Positions 7,712-16,024 of a stretch of 64,000 nucleotides of DNA are shown here, one piece after another (position 1 is the stretch's first letter; every line of letters begins with the position of its first letter). The stretch spans positions 62,001 through 126,000 of the forward strand of contig JADJYH010000081.1 in assembly GCA_016719855.1 (NCBI GenBank), given 5' to 3'. The translations under genes and the position numbers were made by a program. The stretch is from Saprospiraceae bacterium (GTDB taxonomy: Bacteria > Bacteroidota > Bacteroidia > Chitinophagales > Saprospiraceae). Under the pieces are notes generated by a model, which saw only the letters and a list, made by a program, of their open reading frames with translations, had not been told where the DNA came from and did not search any database.

Positions 7712-9964
7712 ATGTCACTCATAAAAACACATTTCGGACGCCGTTCCTTCATCAAAACAACAGCCCTCGCTGGCGGCGGCATGGTGCTCGGTATTAGCTG
7801 GCTGGCCGCTTGCAAATCCGGCACGAAAGAGGAAATGCTCGCCATGCCCAAGGAATGGTTCAACATCAACGGCTTTTTGAAAATCGGCGAAAACGGCGTC
7901 GTCACCATCATGTCGCCGAACCCGGAAATCGGGCAGAACGTGAAGACCTCCATGCCCATGCTCGTGGCGGAGGAACTCGACGTGGACTGGAAAATGGTCA
8001 TCGTGGAGCAGGCCCCGCTCAACACGGACATCTTCCAACGGCAGTTGGCGGGGGGCAGCCAGAGCATCCGGGAGGCATGGAAACCGCTGCGAATGGCAGG
8101 GGCAACTGCACGGCACATGCTCAAGGAAGCAGCAGCCCAAGCCTGGCAGGTACCCGTTGACGAAGTGACGACCGAGGCGGGCGTTTTGAAACATGAAAAA
8201 AGCGGCAAATCGGCGGGCTACGGCGAGTTGGCGTCGGCTGCCGCCAAGGTTGCCGTGCCGAAGGAAGTGAAACTGAAAGACCCGAAAGATTTCAAAATCA
8301 TCGGGCAATCGAAGAAGAACGTGGACGGCCTGAAAATCGTGACCGGACAGCCGCTTTACGGCCTCGACTACCGCAGGGATGGGATGCTCATCGCCATGAT
8401 TGCCCACCCGCCTACTTTCGGCATGAAGCTGAAATCGGTGGACGACTCAGCGGCCAAGGCCATGCCAGGCATCAAGGACGTGTTTACCATCAACGTTTAC
8501 AACGAAGGCTACGAAAAGCAGTGGTGCGACACGGAGGCGTTCAACGAAAAGGTCGTGGTGGTGGGCAACACGACGTGGGAGGTGATGCAGGCAAAAAAGG
8601 CGCTGAAATTGGAGTGGGAACCTTTCACTGCCTTTTCCGAAAACGTTCAAGGCTGGGGTGGCCCACAAAAAGTAACGGTTCCAGCAGGCTTGGAGAACAC
8701 CAACGACCACCAGTCCAAAATGGCCGACCTCACCGCCAAGCCTGCCAATCTGCTGCGCAAGGACGGCGACCCGGAGGCTGCCTTCAAGCGGGCGGCAAAG
8801 GTCGTGGAGCGCACGTACTCCGCCCCGTTCCTCGCCCACAACACGATGGAGCCGATGAACTTCTTCGCCCACGTGACCGCCGACAAGGCCGAACTCGTCG
8901 GGCCGATTCAGACGCCGGAGTTCATGGAAAAAACAGTGGCTGCCCGCCTCGGCTTGCCGCTCGAAAAAGTGGACATCCAGATGACCAGGCAGGGCGGCGG
9001 CTTCGGGCGGCGGCTCTACGGGCACTTCCTCGTGGAGGCAGCGGTCATTTCACAAAAAATGAATACTCCCGTCAAGCTCGTTTACACCCGTGAGGACGAC
9101 ATGACGGCGGGCGTCTATCGCCCGGCCTACCATGTCACCTACCGGGCTGGTCTCGATGCGGAGGGCAACCTCATCGCCTTCCACATCCGGGGCGGTGGCA
9201 CGAGCGACAGCCCCGTCCACGCCAACCGCTTCCCTGCCGGTGCCGTGGACAATTATCTGGCGGAGGAATGGAGGCTGGACACCAATATCAGTACCGGGGC
9301 TTGGCGGGCACCGGGGTCGAACTTCATCGCCGGGGCCGAGCAATCCTTCCTCGACGAGGTGGCCGAGGCCGCCGGGAAGGACCCCATCGAGTTCCGCTTG
9401 GCGCTGTTCGACAAGGCCATGAAAAGCCCCGTCGGCAAGGACAACGACTACGACGCCGCCCGCTACGCTGGCGTTTTGAAGGAAGTGAAGGAAAAATCGG
9501 GCTGGGCGAACCCGCCCGCCAACGTCCACCGGGGCGTCTCCGCCTATTACTGCCACGACAGCTATGTGGCGCAGGTGCTGGACATCGTGGTGGTGGACGG
9601 CAAAACCGTCATCCAGAAAATCCATTGCGCCGTGGACTGCGGCATCGTGGTGAACCCCATCGCCGCCACCAACCTCGTGGAGGGCGGCATGGTGGATGGC
9701 ATCGGGCACGCCCTGTACAGCGCCATGACCTTCAAGGATGGCACGCCGGAGCAGAGCAATTTCGACAAGTACCGCCTCATCCGGCACTCGGAAGCGCCGA
9801 AGGCGATTGACGTGCATTTCGTGCAAAACGGCATTGACCCGACTGGCCTCGGCGAGCCGCTGAACCCGCCCATCATCGGGGCGCTGGCCAATGCGCTGTA
9901 CAAGGCGACGGGCAAGCGGGTGTACCGTCAACCGTTTTTGGGAGAGAAGGCGATGTTGGGATAG
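7712..9964 (+). CDS. iorB: Molybdopterin-binding subunit, isoquinoline 1-oxidoreductase type
   Basis: 750 aa. The N-terminal Tat signal GRRSFIKTTALAGGGM (R10/R11) directs export of the folded enzyme to the periplasm; a Cys follows (WLAAC), so it may be lipidated. Mo-cofactor motifs include QGGGFGRRLYGHFLVEAA (G428 region), GAWRAPGSN and GLGEPLNPPIIGALANA with the catalytic Glu at about residue 715. Domains follow the order of single-chain IorB proteins: Ald_Xan_dh_C, then two MoCoBD parts. It oxidises an aldehyde or N-heterocycle with water as oxygen donor; the substrate cannot be told. A terminator follows at 9988. Confidence 0.92.
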   Translation: MSLIKTHFGRRSFIKTTALAGGGMVLGISWLAACKSGTKEEMLAMPKEWFNINGFLKIGENGVVTIMSPNPEIGQNVKTSMPMLVAEELDVDWKMVIVEQAPLNTDIFQRQLAGGSQSIREAWKPLRMAGATARHMLKEAAAQAWQVPVDEVTTEAGVLKHEKSGKSAGYGELASAAAKVAVPKEVKLKDPKDFKIIGQSKKNVDGLKIVTGQPLYGLDYRRDGMLIAMIAHPPTFGMKLKSVDDSAAKAMPGIKDVFTINVYNEGYEKQWCDTEAFNEKVVVVGNTTWEVMQAKKALKLEWEPFTAFSENVQGWGGPQKVTVPAGLENTNDHQSKMADLTAKPANLLRKDGDPEAAFKRAAKVVERTYSAPFLAHNTMEPMNFFAHVTADKAELVGPIQTPEFMEKTVAARLGLPLEKVDIQMTRQGGGFGRRLYGHFLVEAAVISQKMNTPVKLVYTREDDMTAGVYRPAYHVTYRAGLDAEGNLIAFHIRGGGTSDSPVHANRFPAGAVDNYLAEEWRLDTNISTGAWRAPGSNFIAGAEQSFLDEVAEAAGKDPIEFRLALFDKAMKSPVGKDNDYDAARYAGVLKEVKEKSGWANPPANVHRGVSAYYCHDSYVAQVLDIVVVDGKTVIQKIHCAVDCGIVVNPIAATNLVEGGMVDGIGHALYSAMTFKDGTPEQSNFDKYRLIRHSEAPKAIDVHFVQNGIDPTGLGEPLNPPIIGALANALYKATGKRVYRQPFLGEKAMLG

Positions 9965-9987
9965 CAATAGACGAAAGACGCAACGTG

Positions 9988-10025
9988 AAAGGCGACTCTT
10001 TTCTGAAAGGAGTCGCCTTTTTTTA
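9988..10025 (+). terminator. Intrinsic terminator after iorB
   Basis: AAAGGCGACTC (9988-9998) pairs perfectly with GAGTCGCCTTT (10010-10020) around an 11-base loop and is followed by a T run. It lies 24 bases after the iorB stop and ends the iorAB transcript. Confidence 0.85.
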
Positions 10026-10037
10026 TTAACGAAGTCA

Positions 10038-10199
10038 GGTGTTATATCCTTCGGGAAATATGGGACCCCCAGCTATACGCAGCACCCGGAGTATCCAAGG
10101 GTTTTCATTGGTCAGCTCCGCAAAAAGATAGAGGATAACCCGAACCAGCCCAGCTTGATTTTGACGGAGAGTGGGGTGAGGTTTGTGGGGGTGGGGTAG
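10038..10199 (+). pseudogene. Degraded copy of the kdpE 3' end (copy A)
   Basis: Homologous to bases 780-938 of kdpE: it encodes a decayed WGPxY region, then QHPEYPRVFIGQLRKKIED, NPNQPSLILTESGV and RFVGVG, with stop TAG at 10197. The part before it is unrelated. It differs from kdpE (ANQPKFIV) but shares PNQPSLIL with copy B, so both descend from a second KdpE-like gene rather than from the intact one. It ends 17 bases before the end of the nuclease gene. Confidence 0.8.
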
Positions 10200-10216
10200 C
10201 TAGCTAAATCCTATCT

Positions 10217-11080
10217 TTATTTATTCGATTGATTTTCAATAATTTGCGATACTTCTTGGGTTGTCATTTTTGCAATTTTCGCAATTATGTCAATAGATAA
10301 ACCCTCCTCATGCATTCCGATGACCATCTCGATTTTGCTTTTCAATTCAGCTTGCTGAACAGCCTTGTCCATTCTTGCCCTTTCATCTTCCTCCCGCATA
10401 AAGGCGTATTCATAGGCATCCAACTCCGCCTGTGTCCATGTCTGCACGTTTGCCTCCTCGTAAGCTGACTTCAAGCCTTCGTCCTCGATATTATCCGGCA
10501 CCACCTCAAGGTTTTCCGCATTTTTGATGAAATAGACCCATTTTTCGGTCAGGGTTTTCAATTCATGCAGTTCCTTTTTGAATTTCGGCAGTTCAATAAA
10601 GTTGAATTCCACATCTTTTATGGTTTGCTCGCCCGTTTCGATGTCCCGTACTTGGCTGCGGCTGATGTAATTTTTATTTTCTGTTTGCACAAAGTCAAGC
10701 ACGCCAATAAAAATCACAGGGCGCAGGTTTCGGTAAAAATCAGCCCGTTTGATTTGGTCGGCGTAGCTTTTTGAAGAGTAGTAGAGCACCCGCTTCTCAA
10801 ATCCGTCAATATTTCCGACCTGCATTTCGATGATATAGGTACGCCCCACTTGGTCGGTCGCCTTTACATCTACAATGGTCACTTTCCCGCCCCTGAGCTT
10901 GGGCAGTTGGTACGGGTTCAGAATGGAAACCTCCGCTATGCGCTGGTCGCCGTGGAAGTCAAGCACGGCATTGAGGAAAGATATAAGCGCTTCCTTTCTG
11001 TTCTCGTTGCCGAAGATTTTTCGGAATGCGATGTCGTTAGTTACGACTGCGAATTTCATTTCAAAGTAATTTTGGTACAA
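10217..11080 (-). CDS. Rpn family recombination-promoting nuclease/putative transposase
   Basis: 287 aa, PD-(D/E)XK superfamily (PDDEXK_2). The N-terminal signature FRKIFGNENRKEALISFLNA (residues 19-38) is followed by the catalytic core D71...E85-x-Q87 in IVDVKATDQVGRTYIIEMQ. The C-terminal third is charged and helical and ends in a small helix-turn-helix-like segment (IIAKIAKMTTQEVSQII). Rpn proteins are DNA endonucleases that raise RecA-independent recombination and are often scattered in many copies per genome. Here the gene sits between two partial copies of a kdpE tail, oriented against them. No terminal inverted repeats are visible. Confidence 0.88.
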   Translation of the reverse strand: MYQNYFEMKFAVVTNDIAFRKIFGNENRKEALISFLNAVLDFHGDQRIAEVSILNPYQLPKLRGGKVTIVDVKATDQVGRTYIIEMQVGNIDGFEKRVLYYSSKSYADQIKRADFYRNLRPVIFIGVLDFVQTENKNYISRSQVRDIETGEQTIKDVEFNFIELPKFKKELHELKTLTEKWVYFIKNAENLEVVPDNIEDEGLKSAYEEANVQTWTQAELDAYEYAFMREEDERARMDKAVQQAELKSKIEMVIGMHEEGLSIDIIAKIAKMTTQEVSQIIENQSNK

Positions 11081-11117
11081 AAATACGCAAAAAATAGGGT
11101 TCGGACGGTGAGATGCG

Positions 11118-11232
11118 GAGGGTTTTCATTGGTCAGCTTCGCAAAAAAATAGAGGATAATCCGAACCAGCCCAGCTTGATTTTGAAGGAAAGTGGGGTGG
11201 GGTATCGGTTTGTGGGGGGCGCTTCTTTATGA
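11118..11232 (+). pseudogene. Degraded copy of the kdpE 3' end (copy B)
   Basis: Encodes RVFIGQLRKKIEDNPNQPSL then ILKESGVGYRFVGG before drifting to a stop at 11230. It aligns with copy A base for base from gttttcattggtcagct onward, about 90 bases with few differences. It retains GVGYRFVGG, which copy A has shortened. It begins 37 bases upstream of the nuclease start. Together the copies form direct repeats flanking the nuclease gene. Confidence 0.8.
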
Positions 11233-11353
11233 AATCCTTACAATCCTCCCTACCATCTTTACACCCCCCTTATAAATCCCGCCGCAACTTTGCATCGTCA
11301 AATTAAAACAACATCCTCTAAGTCTTTGGACATGGGGATACAAAGTTGAAAAA

Positions 11354-11650
11354 ATGAAAACTCCTTATTTTAAGAGCATTTACTTCACCATGCAACAATT
11401 GGCTGACATCACGAAGAAATGCATTCTAACCAGAAACTTCCAACGGGTGGAAAAATGCCTTGGCATCGCTGACCGCTTGATGCGCACCGGCAATGCCAAA
11501 ATTAAGAATGCGGTGGCGAATGTATTTGTGTATTCCGTCACGATTCGACTGGAGACCATGAGAAGGGAAGACAGAGAACGGGTGTTCCATCTTTTCCCCG
11601 CCTCCCTGAAGGCAGAATACGTGCAACAGATTAATACGACAGGTGGTTAA
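11354..11650 (+). CDS. Hypothetical protein upstream of kdpF
   Basis: 98 aa, soluble and helix-rich (QQLADITKKCILTRNFQRVE, LRTGNAKIKNAVANVFVYS-like core). I do not recognise a named family, but small helical proteins of this kind occur ahead of kdp operons in Bacteroidota. ATG 11354 follows GTTGAAAAA. It is separated from the kdpF region by 230 bases that hold only very short frames. A CAACTTTGC sequence at 11284-11292 may be the -7 element of its promoter. It could have a regulatory or accessory role in K+ uptake, by position only. Confidence 0.55.
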   Translation: MKTPYFKSIYFTMQQLADITKKCILTRNFQRVEKCLGIADRLMRTGNAKIKNAVANVFVYSVTIRLETMRREDRERVFHLFPASLKAEYVQQINTTGG

Positions 11651-11882
11651 ACACAGGTAGGTGGAAAGCGTATCAAAATCATCTATTGAAGATGACAAAA
11701 GTCACCCCCCTCCACTTATCAAGAAACAACCTTTACATACATAATGAAAGCAAGGAAAATCAACGGTAAAAACCTCAAACAAGCGTGGCGTTCGTCGCAG
11801 CAATCTTGATATTTTCTCCATGATTTTCCTTGCCATTTTGAAATTGAAAATACTGTTTCACTTTTAATCAAAAGCCATAAAA

Positions 11883-11966
11883 ATGCTGACCATTATTTTG
11901 CTCGCAGCAGGAGTGCTTTGCTTCTTGCTTTTCTACAAATCCATTGATTTTTTTGAAAAAATCTAA
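11883..11966 (+). CDS. 27-residue single-span membrane peptide next to kdpF
   Basis: Encodes MLTIILLAAGVLCFLLFYKS then IDFFEKI and a stop: one hydrophobic helix followed by a short charged tail. It lies 4 bases before the kdpF start and is preceded by an A-rich leader. The size and topology resemble KdpF-like stabilising peptides, but the sequence is not KdpF. It may be a second small subunit of the Kdp complex. Confidence is limited by its length. Confidence 0.5.
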   Translation: MLTIILLAAGVLCFLLFYKSIDFFEKI

Positions 11967-11970
11967 AACC

Positions 11971-12048
11971 ATGATTCCACTTTTCATTCTATCCATCCTG
12001 GCTTTCGGCTATATATGCTATGTGTTGCTGAAGCCGGAAAGGTTTTAA
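11971..12048 (+). CDS. kdpF: K+-transporting ATPase small subunit KdpF
   Basis: 25 aa: a single transmembrane helix (IPLFILSILAFGYICYVLLK) ending in PERF, matching the KdpF family (LxPExF end). It stabilises the KdpFABC complex in the inner membrane. It lies directly upstream of kdpA, separated by a palindromic spacer whose left arm starts in its last codon. Confidence 0.8.
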   Translation: MIPLFILSILAFGYICYVLLKPERF

Positions 12049-12127
12049 TTGAAATTGAGAAATTATGAAATTAGAAATTGCCATGCGCCGTCCCTAATTT
12101 CCCAATTTCCAATTTCCCAATTTCCAT
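12043..12127 (+). repeat. Strand-biased palindromic spacer, kdpF-kdpA
   Basis: The left arm is built from AATTGAAATTGAGAAATT-type words without C. The right arm repeats AATTTCCC/AATTTCC and has no G for 40 bases, ending 4 bases before kdpA. The arms are complementary at word level. Confidence 0.7.
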
Positions 12128-12130
12128 CTT

Positions 12131-13825
12131 ATGAATACCGAAATTCTCGGCGTCATAGCCATTTACATTCTCATCGTTTTGCTGGCGTTGCCGCTCGGCA
12201 AATACATCGCAAAGGTATTTGCAGGTGAGCGAACCTGGCTCGACCCGGTCTTCAACCCATTAGAGCGGTTATTTTTCAAACTCAGCGGCATTGACCCGAC
12301 GCTGGAAATGAACTGGAAGCACCACCTGGCGGCGCTGCTTGGTATCAACTTGCTGTGGTTTCTGCTCGCCATGTTCGTGCTGATGAACCAAGGTTGGCTG
12401 CCCTGGAATCCCGACGGCAACCCGTCCATGTCGCCGCACCTTGCGTTCAACACGGCGGTGTCTTTCCTCGTCAACTGCAACTTGCAGCACTACTCCGGCG
12501 AGACGGGGATGAGCTACTTGGGGCAGGTGTTCTGCCTGATGTTCCTCCAGTTCGTGACGGCGGGCACGGGCATGGCGGCGGCGGCGGCGGTGTTCAACGC
12601 CATGCGGGAGCGCTCGGCAACCCACTTCGGCAATTTTTACAACTACTTCCTTAAAAGCTGCACCCGCATCCTGTTGCCCGTAGCGTTCGTGGCGGCCATT
12701 GTGCTGGCTTTCAGCGGAACACCGATGACCTTCGAGGGCAAGGACTCGATGATTACGATGCAGGGCGATACCGTGCAGGTGAGCCGTGGCCCCGTGGCGG
12801 CCTTCGTTGCCATCAAACAAGCGGGCACGAATGGCGGCGGTTTTTACGGCGTCAACTCGGCACACCCGCTCGAAAACCCAGACTACCTGACCAATGCTGT
12901 GGAGAACATCCTCATCCTGATTATCCCGATAGCGATGGTGTTTGCCCTCGGTTTTTACCTCAACCGCCGCAAGCTGGCGTGGATGATTTTCGGGGTGATG
13001 ACGCTCGGCTTCCTGCTGCTCTCGCTGCCCTCCATTTACAGCGAAATGCAGCCCTCACCAATCGCCAACCAGCTCGGCATAGACGGCTCGGCGGGCAACA
13101 TGGAGGGCAAGGAAACCCGGCTTGGGGCGGCTGCCAGTGCCTTTTGGGGCATCAGCACCACCGCCACATCCAACGGCTCGGTGAACTCCATGCACGACAG
13201 CCACACGCCCCTCAGCGGCGCCATGCAACTGATTGACATGATGATAAATTCGCTATACGGTGGCGTGGGCGTGGGCTTCCTGAACTTCTATATTTTCATC
13301 ATCCTCGCCGTGTTCATCAGCGGCCTGATGGTAGGGCGAACGCCAGAGTTTTTGGGCAAAAAAGTGGAGGCACGGGAGATGAAAATCGCCCTCATCATTG
13401 CCTTGCTGCACCCGTTCATCATACTGGTCGGCACAGCGCTGTCTGCCTTCATTTTTTACCATAACCCCGAAATCGGTTGGCTGAACAACCCCGGCAACCA
13501 CGGCTTTTCGGAGATGCTCTACGAGTACACCTCCGCCGCCGCCAACAACGGCAGCGGCTTCGAGGGCTTGGGTGACAACACGCCCTGGTGGAACATTAGT
13601 ACAGGCTTTGTGCTGTTGCTGGGGCGTTACCTACCCATCATCGGGCCAGTGGCCATCGCAGGTATTCTGGCCAATAAGAAATACATCCCAGAATCGGCAG
13701 GTACGCTTAAAACAGACACTGGCACCTTCGGATTGATGGTCTTTGCCGTGATTTTCTTGGTGGCTGCGCTGGCGTTTTTCCCGGCACTGGCACTGGGCCC
13801 ACTGGCGGAATATTTTAACCATTAA
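12131..13825 (+). CDS. kdpA: K+-transporting ATPase subunit KdpA
   Basis: 564 aa, the normal length. This is the K+-selective channel-like subunit of the high-affinity P-type ATPase in the inner membrane, with about ten helices in four M1-P-M2 units. The four selectivity-filter regions are visible: NCNLQHYSGETG (about residue 115), GTNGGGFYGVNSAHPLENP (about 232), STTATSNGSVNSMH (about 343) and SAAANNGSGFEGLGDNTP (about 470). First large gene of the kdpFABC operon; kdpB follows after a 51-base gap holding a perfect hairpin. Confidence 0.97.
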   Translation: MNTEILGVIAIYILIVLLALPLGKYIAKVFAGERTWLDPVFNPLERLFFKLSGIDPTLEMNWKHHLAALLGINLLWFLLAMFVLMNQGWLPWNPDGNPSMSPHLAFNTAVSFLVNCNLQHYSGETGMSYLGQVFCLMFLQFVTAGTGMAAAAAVFNAMRERSATHFGNFYNYFLKSCTRILLPVAFVAAIVLAFSGTPMTFEGKDSMITMQGDTVQVSRGPVAAFVAIKQAGTNGGGFYGVNSAHPLENPDYLTNAVENILILIIPIAMVFALGFYLNRRKLAWMIFGVMTLGFLLLSLPSIYSEMQPSPIANQLGIDGSAGNMEGKETRLGAAASAFWGISTTATSNGSVNSMHDSHTPLSGAMQLIDMMINSLYGGVGVGFLNFYIFIILAVFISGLMVGRTPEFLGKKVEAREMKIALIIALLHPFIILVGTALSAFIFYHNPEIGWLNNPGNHGFSEMLYEYTSAAANNGSGFEGLGDNTPWWNISTGFVLLLGRYLPIIGPVAIAGILANKKYIPESAGTLKTDTGTFGLMVFAVIFLVAALAFFPALALGPLAEYFNH

Positions 13826-13828
13826 AAC

Positions 13829-13861
13829 AACGTCGGGGAGGTTTAGAACCTCCCCGACGTT
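13829..13861 (+). repeat. Perfect hairpin between kdpA and kdpB
   Basis: AACGTCGGGGAGGTT and its exact reverse complement are separated by TAG: a 15-bp stem with a 3-base loop, 3 bases after the kdpA stop. No T run follows, so it is more likely an mRNA stabiliser or partial terminator setting the kdpA:kdpB ratio than an operon end. Confidence 0.85.
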
Positions 13862-13876
13862 TAAAGAAATCGAAAA

Positions 13877-15955
13877 ATGAAACGTAAAAATACCTCGACC
13901 TCCCTTTTCCAAGCGTCGCTGCTGCGGGAGGCGTTCAAACAATCATTCGTCAAACTCTCCCCAGCGGTCATGTTCCGCAACCCCGTCATGTTCCTCGTGT
14001 ACATGGGCATGTTCGTCATGCTCGGCGTGGTCGTGTGGATTGCAGCGGGGGAAACCTCACAAGGCAGTCTGGCTTACAACCTGCTTGTGCTGGTCATTCT
14101 GTTCCTGACGGTGCTGTTCGCTAATTTTGCGGAGGCCATCGCCGAGGCGAGGGGCAAGGCACAGGCCGATTCGCTCCGCAAAACACGGGAGGACACGCCC
14201 GCCAAGAAAATCTCCACCATGGAGGACGGTGCGCTTGCCATCCACCAAACCGTGCCTTCTTCTTCGTTAACACAAGGCGATATTTTCGTTTGCGAAGCTG
14301 GAGATATCATTCCCGCCGACGGCGAAATCATCAAAGGTTTGGCGACGATTGACGAGAGCGCCATCACGGGCGAAAGTGCCCCGGTCATCCGGGAGGCGGG
14401 CGGCGACAAAAGCTCCGTCACGGGCGGCACGAAGGTGCTTTCCGACCGCATTTATGTGCAGGTGACCACCAAGCCCGGCGAGAGTTTTTTGGACAAAATG
14501 ATAGCCCTGGTGGAAGGCGCCAGCCGCCAAAAAACGCCCAATGAGATTGCGCTGACCATCCTCTTGGCCGGCTTCACATTGGTGTTCGTCATCGTCTGCG
14601 TCACCTTGCAGCCGTTTGCGCTGTACGCTGGGGCGAACATCCCAATCGCCGCCTACATCTCGCTGTTCGTCTGCCTCATCCCCACCACCATCGGGGCGCT
14701 ACTCTCTGCCATCGGCATTGCGGGCATGGACCGGGCGCTTCGGGCAAACGTTATTGCCAAATCAGGCAAGGCAGTGGAAACGGCGGGCGACATTGATACG
14801 CTGCTGCTCGACAAGACCGGCACCATCACCATCGGCAACCGCAAGGCCACGCATTTTTATCCCGCTCCAGGCATGGATTTGATAAAAATGACCACAGCCG
14901 CCGTGCTCGGCTCGCAGGCCGACGACACGCCGGAGGGAAAGTCCATCATCGAATTGGCGCAGAACAGCAGCGTTAAACTCCCCGCTCATCCAGGACAGGG
15001 GCAGGGGGTGAGGTATATTAAATTCACCGCTGAAACCCGCTCCTCTGGTGTGGACCTGCCGAGTGGCATCCGCATCCGAAAAGGGGCTTACGACGCCATC
15101 AAATTGCAGGTGGAAAAAGCGGGCAACCCCTTCCCCGACAAGGTGACAGAAGTGGTGAAAAAAATCTCCGCCAATGGCGGCACTCCGCTCGTAGTCATTG
15201 AAAATGAGCAAGTTGTGGGCACCATCGAGTTGCAGGACAGCATCAAGCCGGGCATCAGCGAACGCTTCGACCGCCTTCGGAAAATGGGCGTGAAGACCGT
15301 CATGGTCACGGGTGACAATCCGCTCACCGCCAAGTTCATCGCTGAAAAAGCGGGTGTGGACGACTACATCGCCGAAGCCAAACCGGAGGACAAGATGAAC
15401 TACATCAAGGCCGAGCAACACAACGGAAAGCTCGTGGCGATGATGGGCGACGGCACCAACGACGCCCCTGCCCTCGCCCAGGCCGACGTGGGCGTGGCGA
15501 TGAACAGCGGCACCGCCGCCGCCAAGGAGGCCGGTAATATGGTGGACCTCGACAACGACCCGACCAAGCTCATCGAAGTGGTGGAAATCGGGAAACAACT
15601 GCTGATGACCCGTGGTACGCTCACGACGTTCAGCATCGCCAACGACGTGGCGAAGTATTTTGCCATCGTCCCGGCGCTGTTCATCACGAGCATCCCGGCG
15701 CTGAATGCGCTGAATATCATGCACTTGCACAGCCCGGAGAGCGCCATTTTATCAGCGATTATTTTCAATGCCATCATCATCCCGATGCTCATCCCGCTGG
15801 CATTGCGTGGGGTGAAATATCGCCCCATCGGCGCCTCGGCGCTGCTGCAACGCAACCTGTTGGTGTACGGGCTGGGCGGGGTGCTGGTGCCGTTTGTGGG
15901 GATAAAGTTGATTGACTTGGCGGTGAGCGTTTTTTCTAATGTTGAGGAGGTTTAG
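13877..15955 (+). CDS. kdpB: K+-transporting ATPase ATP-binding subunit KdpB
   Basis: 692 aa P-type ATPase catalytic subunit. Motifs: TGESAPV in the actuator domain, the phosphorylated Asp in DKTGTIT at about residue 312, MVTGDNPLTA and MGDGTNDAPALAQADVGVAM in the P domain, and seven transmembrane helices. It drives K+ translocation through KdpA. A short segment near residue 375 (LPAHPGQGQGVRYIKFTAE) is encoded by unusually G-rich DNA with self-complementary ends, possibly a small insertion in the nucleotide-binding domain. The stop codon is embedded in the next palindromic spacer. Confidence 0.97.
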   Translation: MKRKNTSTSLFQASLLREAFKQSFVKLSPAVMFRNPVMFLVYMGMFVMLGVVVWIAAGETSQGSLAYNLLVLVILFLTVLFANFAEAIAEARGKAQADSLRKTREDTPAKKISTMEDGALAIHQTVPSSSLTQGDIFVCEAGDIIPADGEIIKGLATIDESAITGESAPVIREAGGDKSSVTGGTKVLSDRIYVQVTTKPGESFLDKMIALVEGASRQKTPNEIALTILLAGFTLVFVIVCVTLQPFALYAGANIPIAAYISLFVCLIPTTIGALLSAIGIAGMDRALRANVIAKSGKAVETAGDIDTLLLDKTGTITIGNRKATHFYPAPGMDLIKMTTAAVLGSQADDTPEGKSIIELAQNSSVKLPAHPGQGQGVRYIKFTAETRSSGVDLPSGIRIRKGAYDAIKLQVEKAGNPFPDKVTEVVKKISANGGTPLVVIENEQVVGTIELQDSIKPGISERFDRLRKMGVKTVMVTGDNPLTAKFIAEKAGVDDYIAEAKPEDKMNYIKAEQHNGKLVAMMGDGTNDAPALAQADVGVAMNSGTAAAKEAGNMVDLDNDPTKLIEVVEIGKQLLMTRGTLTTFSIANDVAKYFAIVPALFITSIPALNALNIMHLHSPESAILSAIIFNAIIIPMLIPLALRGVKYRPIGASALLQRNLLVYGLGGVLVPFVGIKLIDLAVSVFSNVEEV

Positions 15956-16018
15956 ATGGTTTGATAAGGTTGTAGTCAATCCTAAACCATCAACCCTATC
16001 CTCAACCTTATAAACCTG
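15940..16018 (+). repeat. Strand-biased palindromic spacer, kdpB-kdpC
   Basis: The left half (GTTGAGGAGGTTTAGATGG, GATAAGGTTG) has no C and includes the kdpB stop. The right half (CCTAAACCATCAACCC, TCCTCAACC) has a single G near its end and stops 6 bases before kdpC. Confidence 0.75.
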
Positions 16019-16024
16019 CATAAA

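Noticed and set aside
9050..9967. 305-codon open frame antisense to iorB
   Set aside because: Lies entirely within a well-supported molybdenum hydroxylase gene; composition (His/Arg/Val rich) is that of a shadow frame.
11744..11809. 21-codon frame (MKARKINGKNLKQAWRSSQQS) before the kdp micro-peptides
   Set aside because: Very short, polar, no homology recognised; more likely part of the operon leader.
11651..11882. Possible c-di-AMP or K+ riboswitch in the kdp leader
   Set aside because: No recognisable conserved riboswitch core or long pairing could be found by eye.
14980..15020. Self-complementary G-rich insert in kdpB as a mobile element
   Set aside because: Frame is kept, it is only about 30 bases, and the nucleotide-binding domain of KdpB varies in length here; evidence is too thin.
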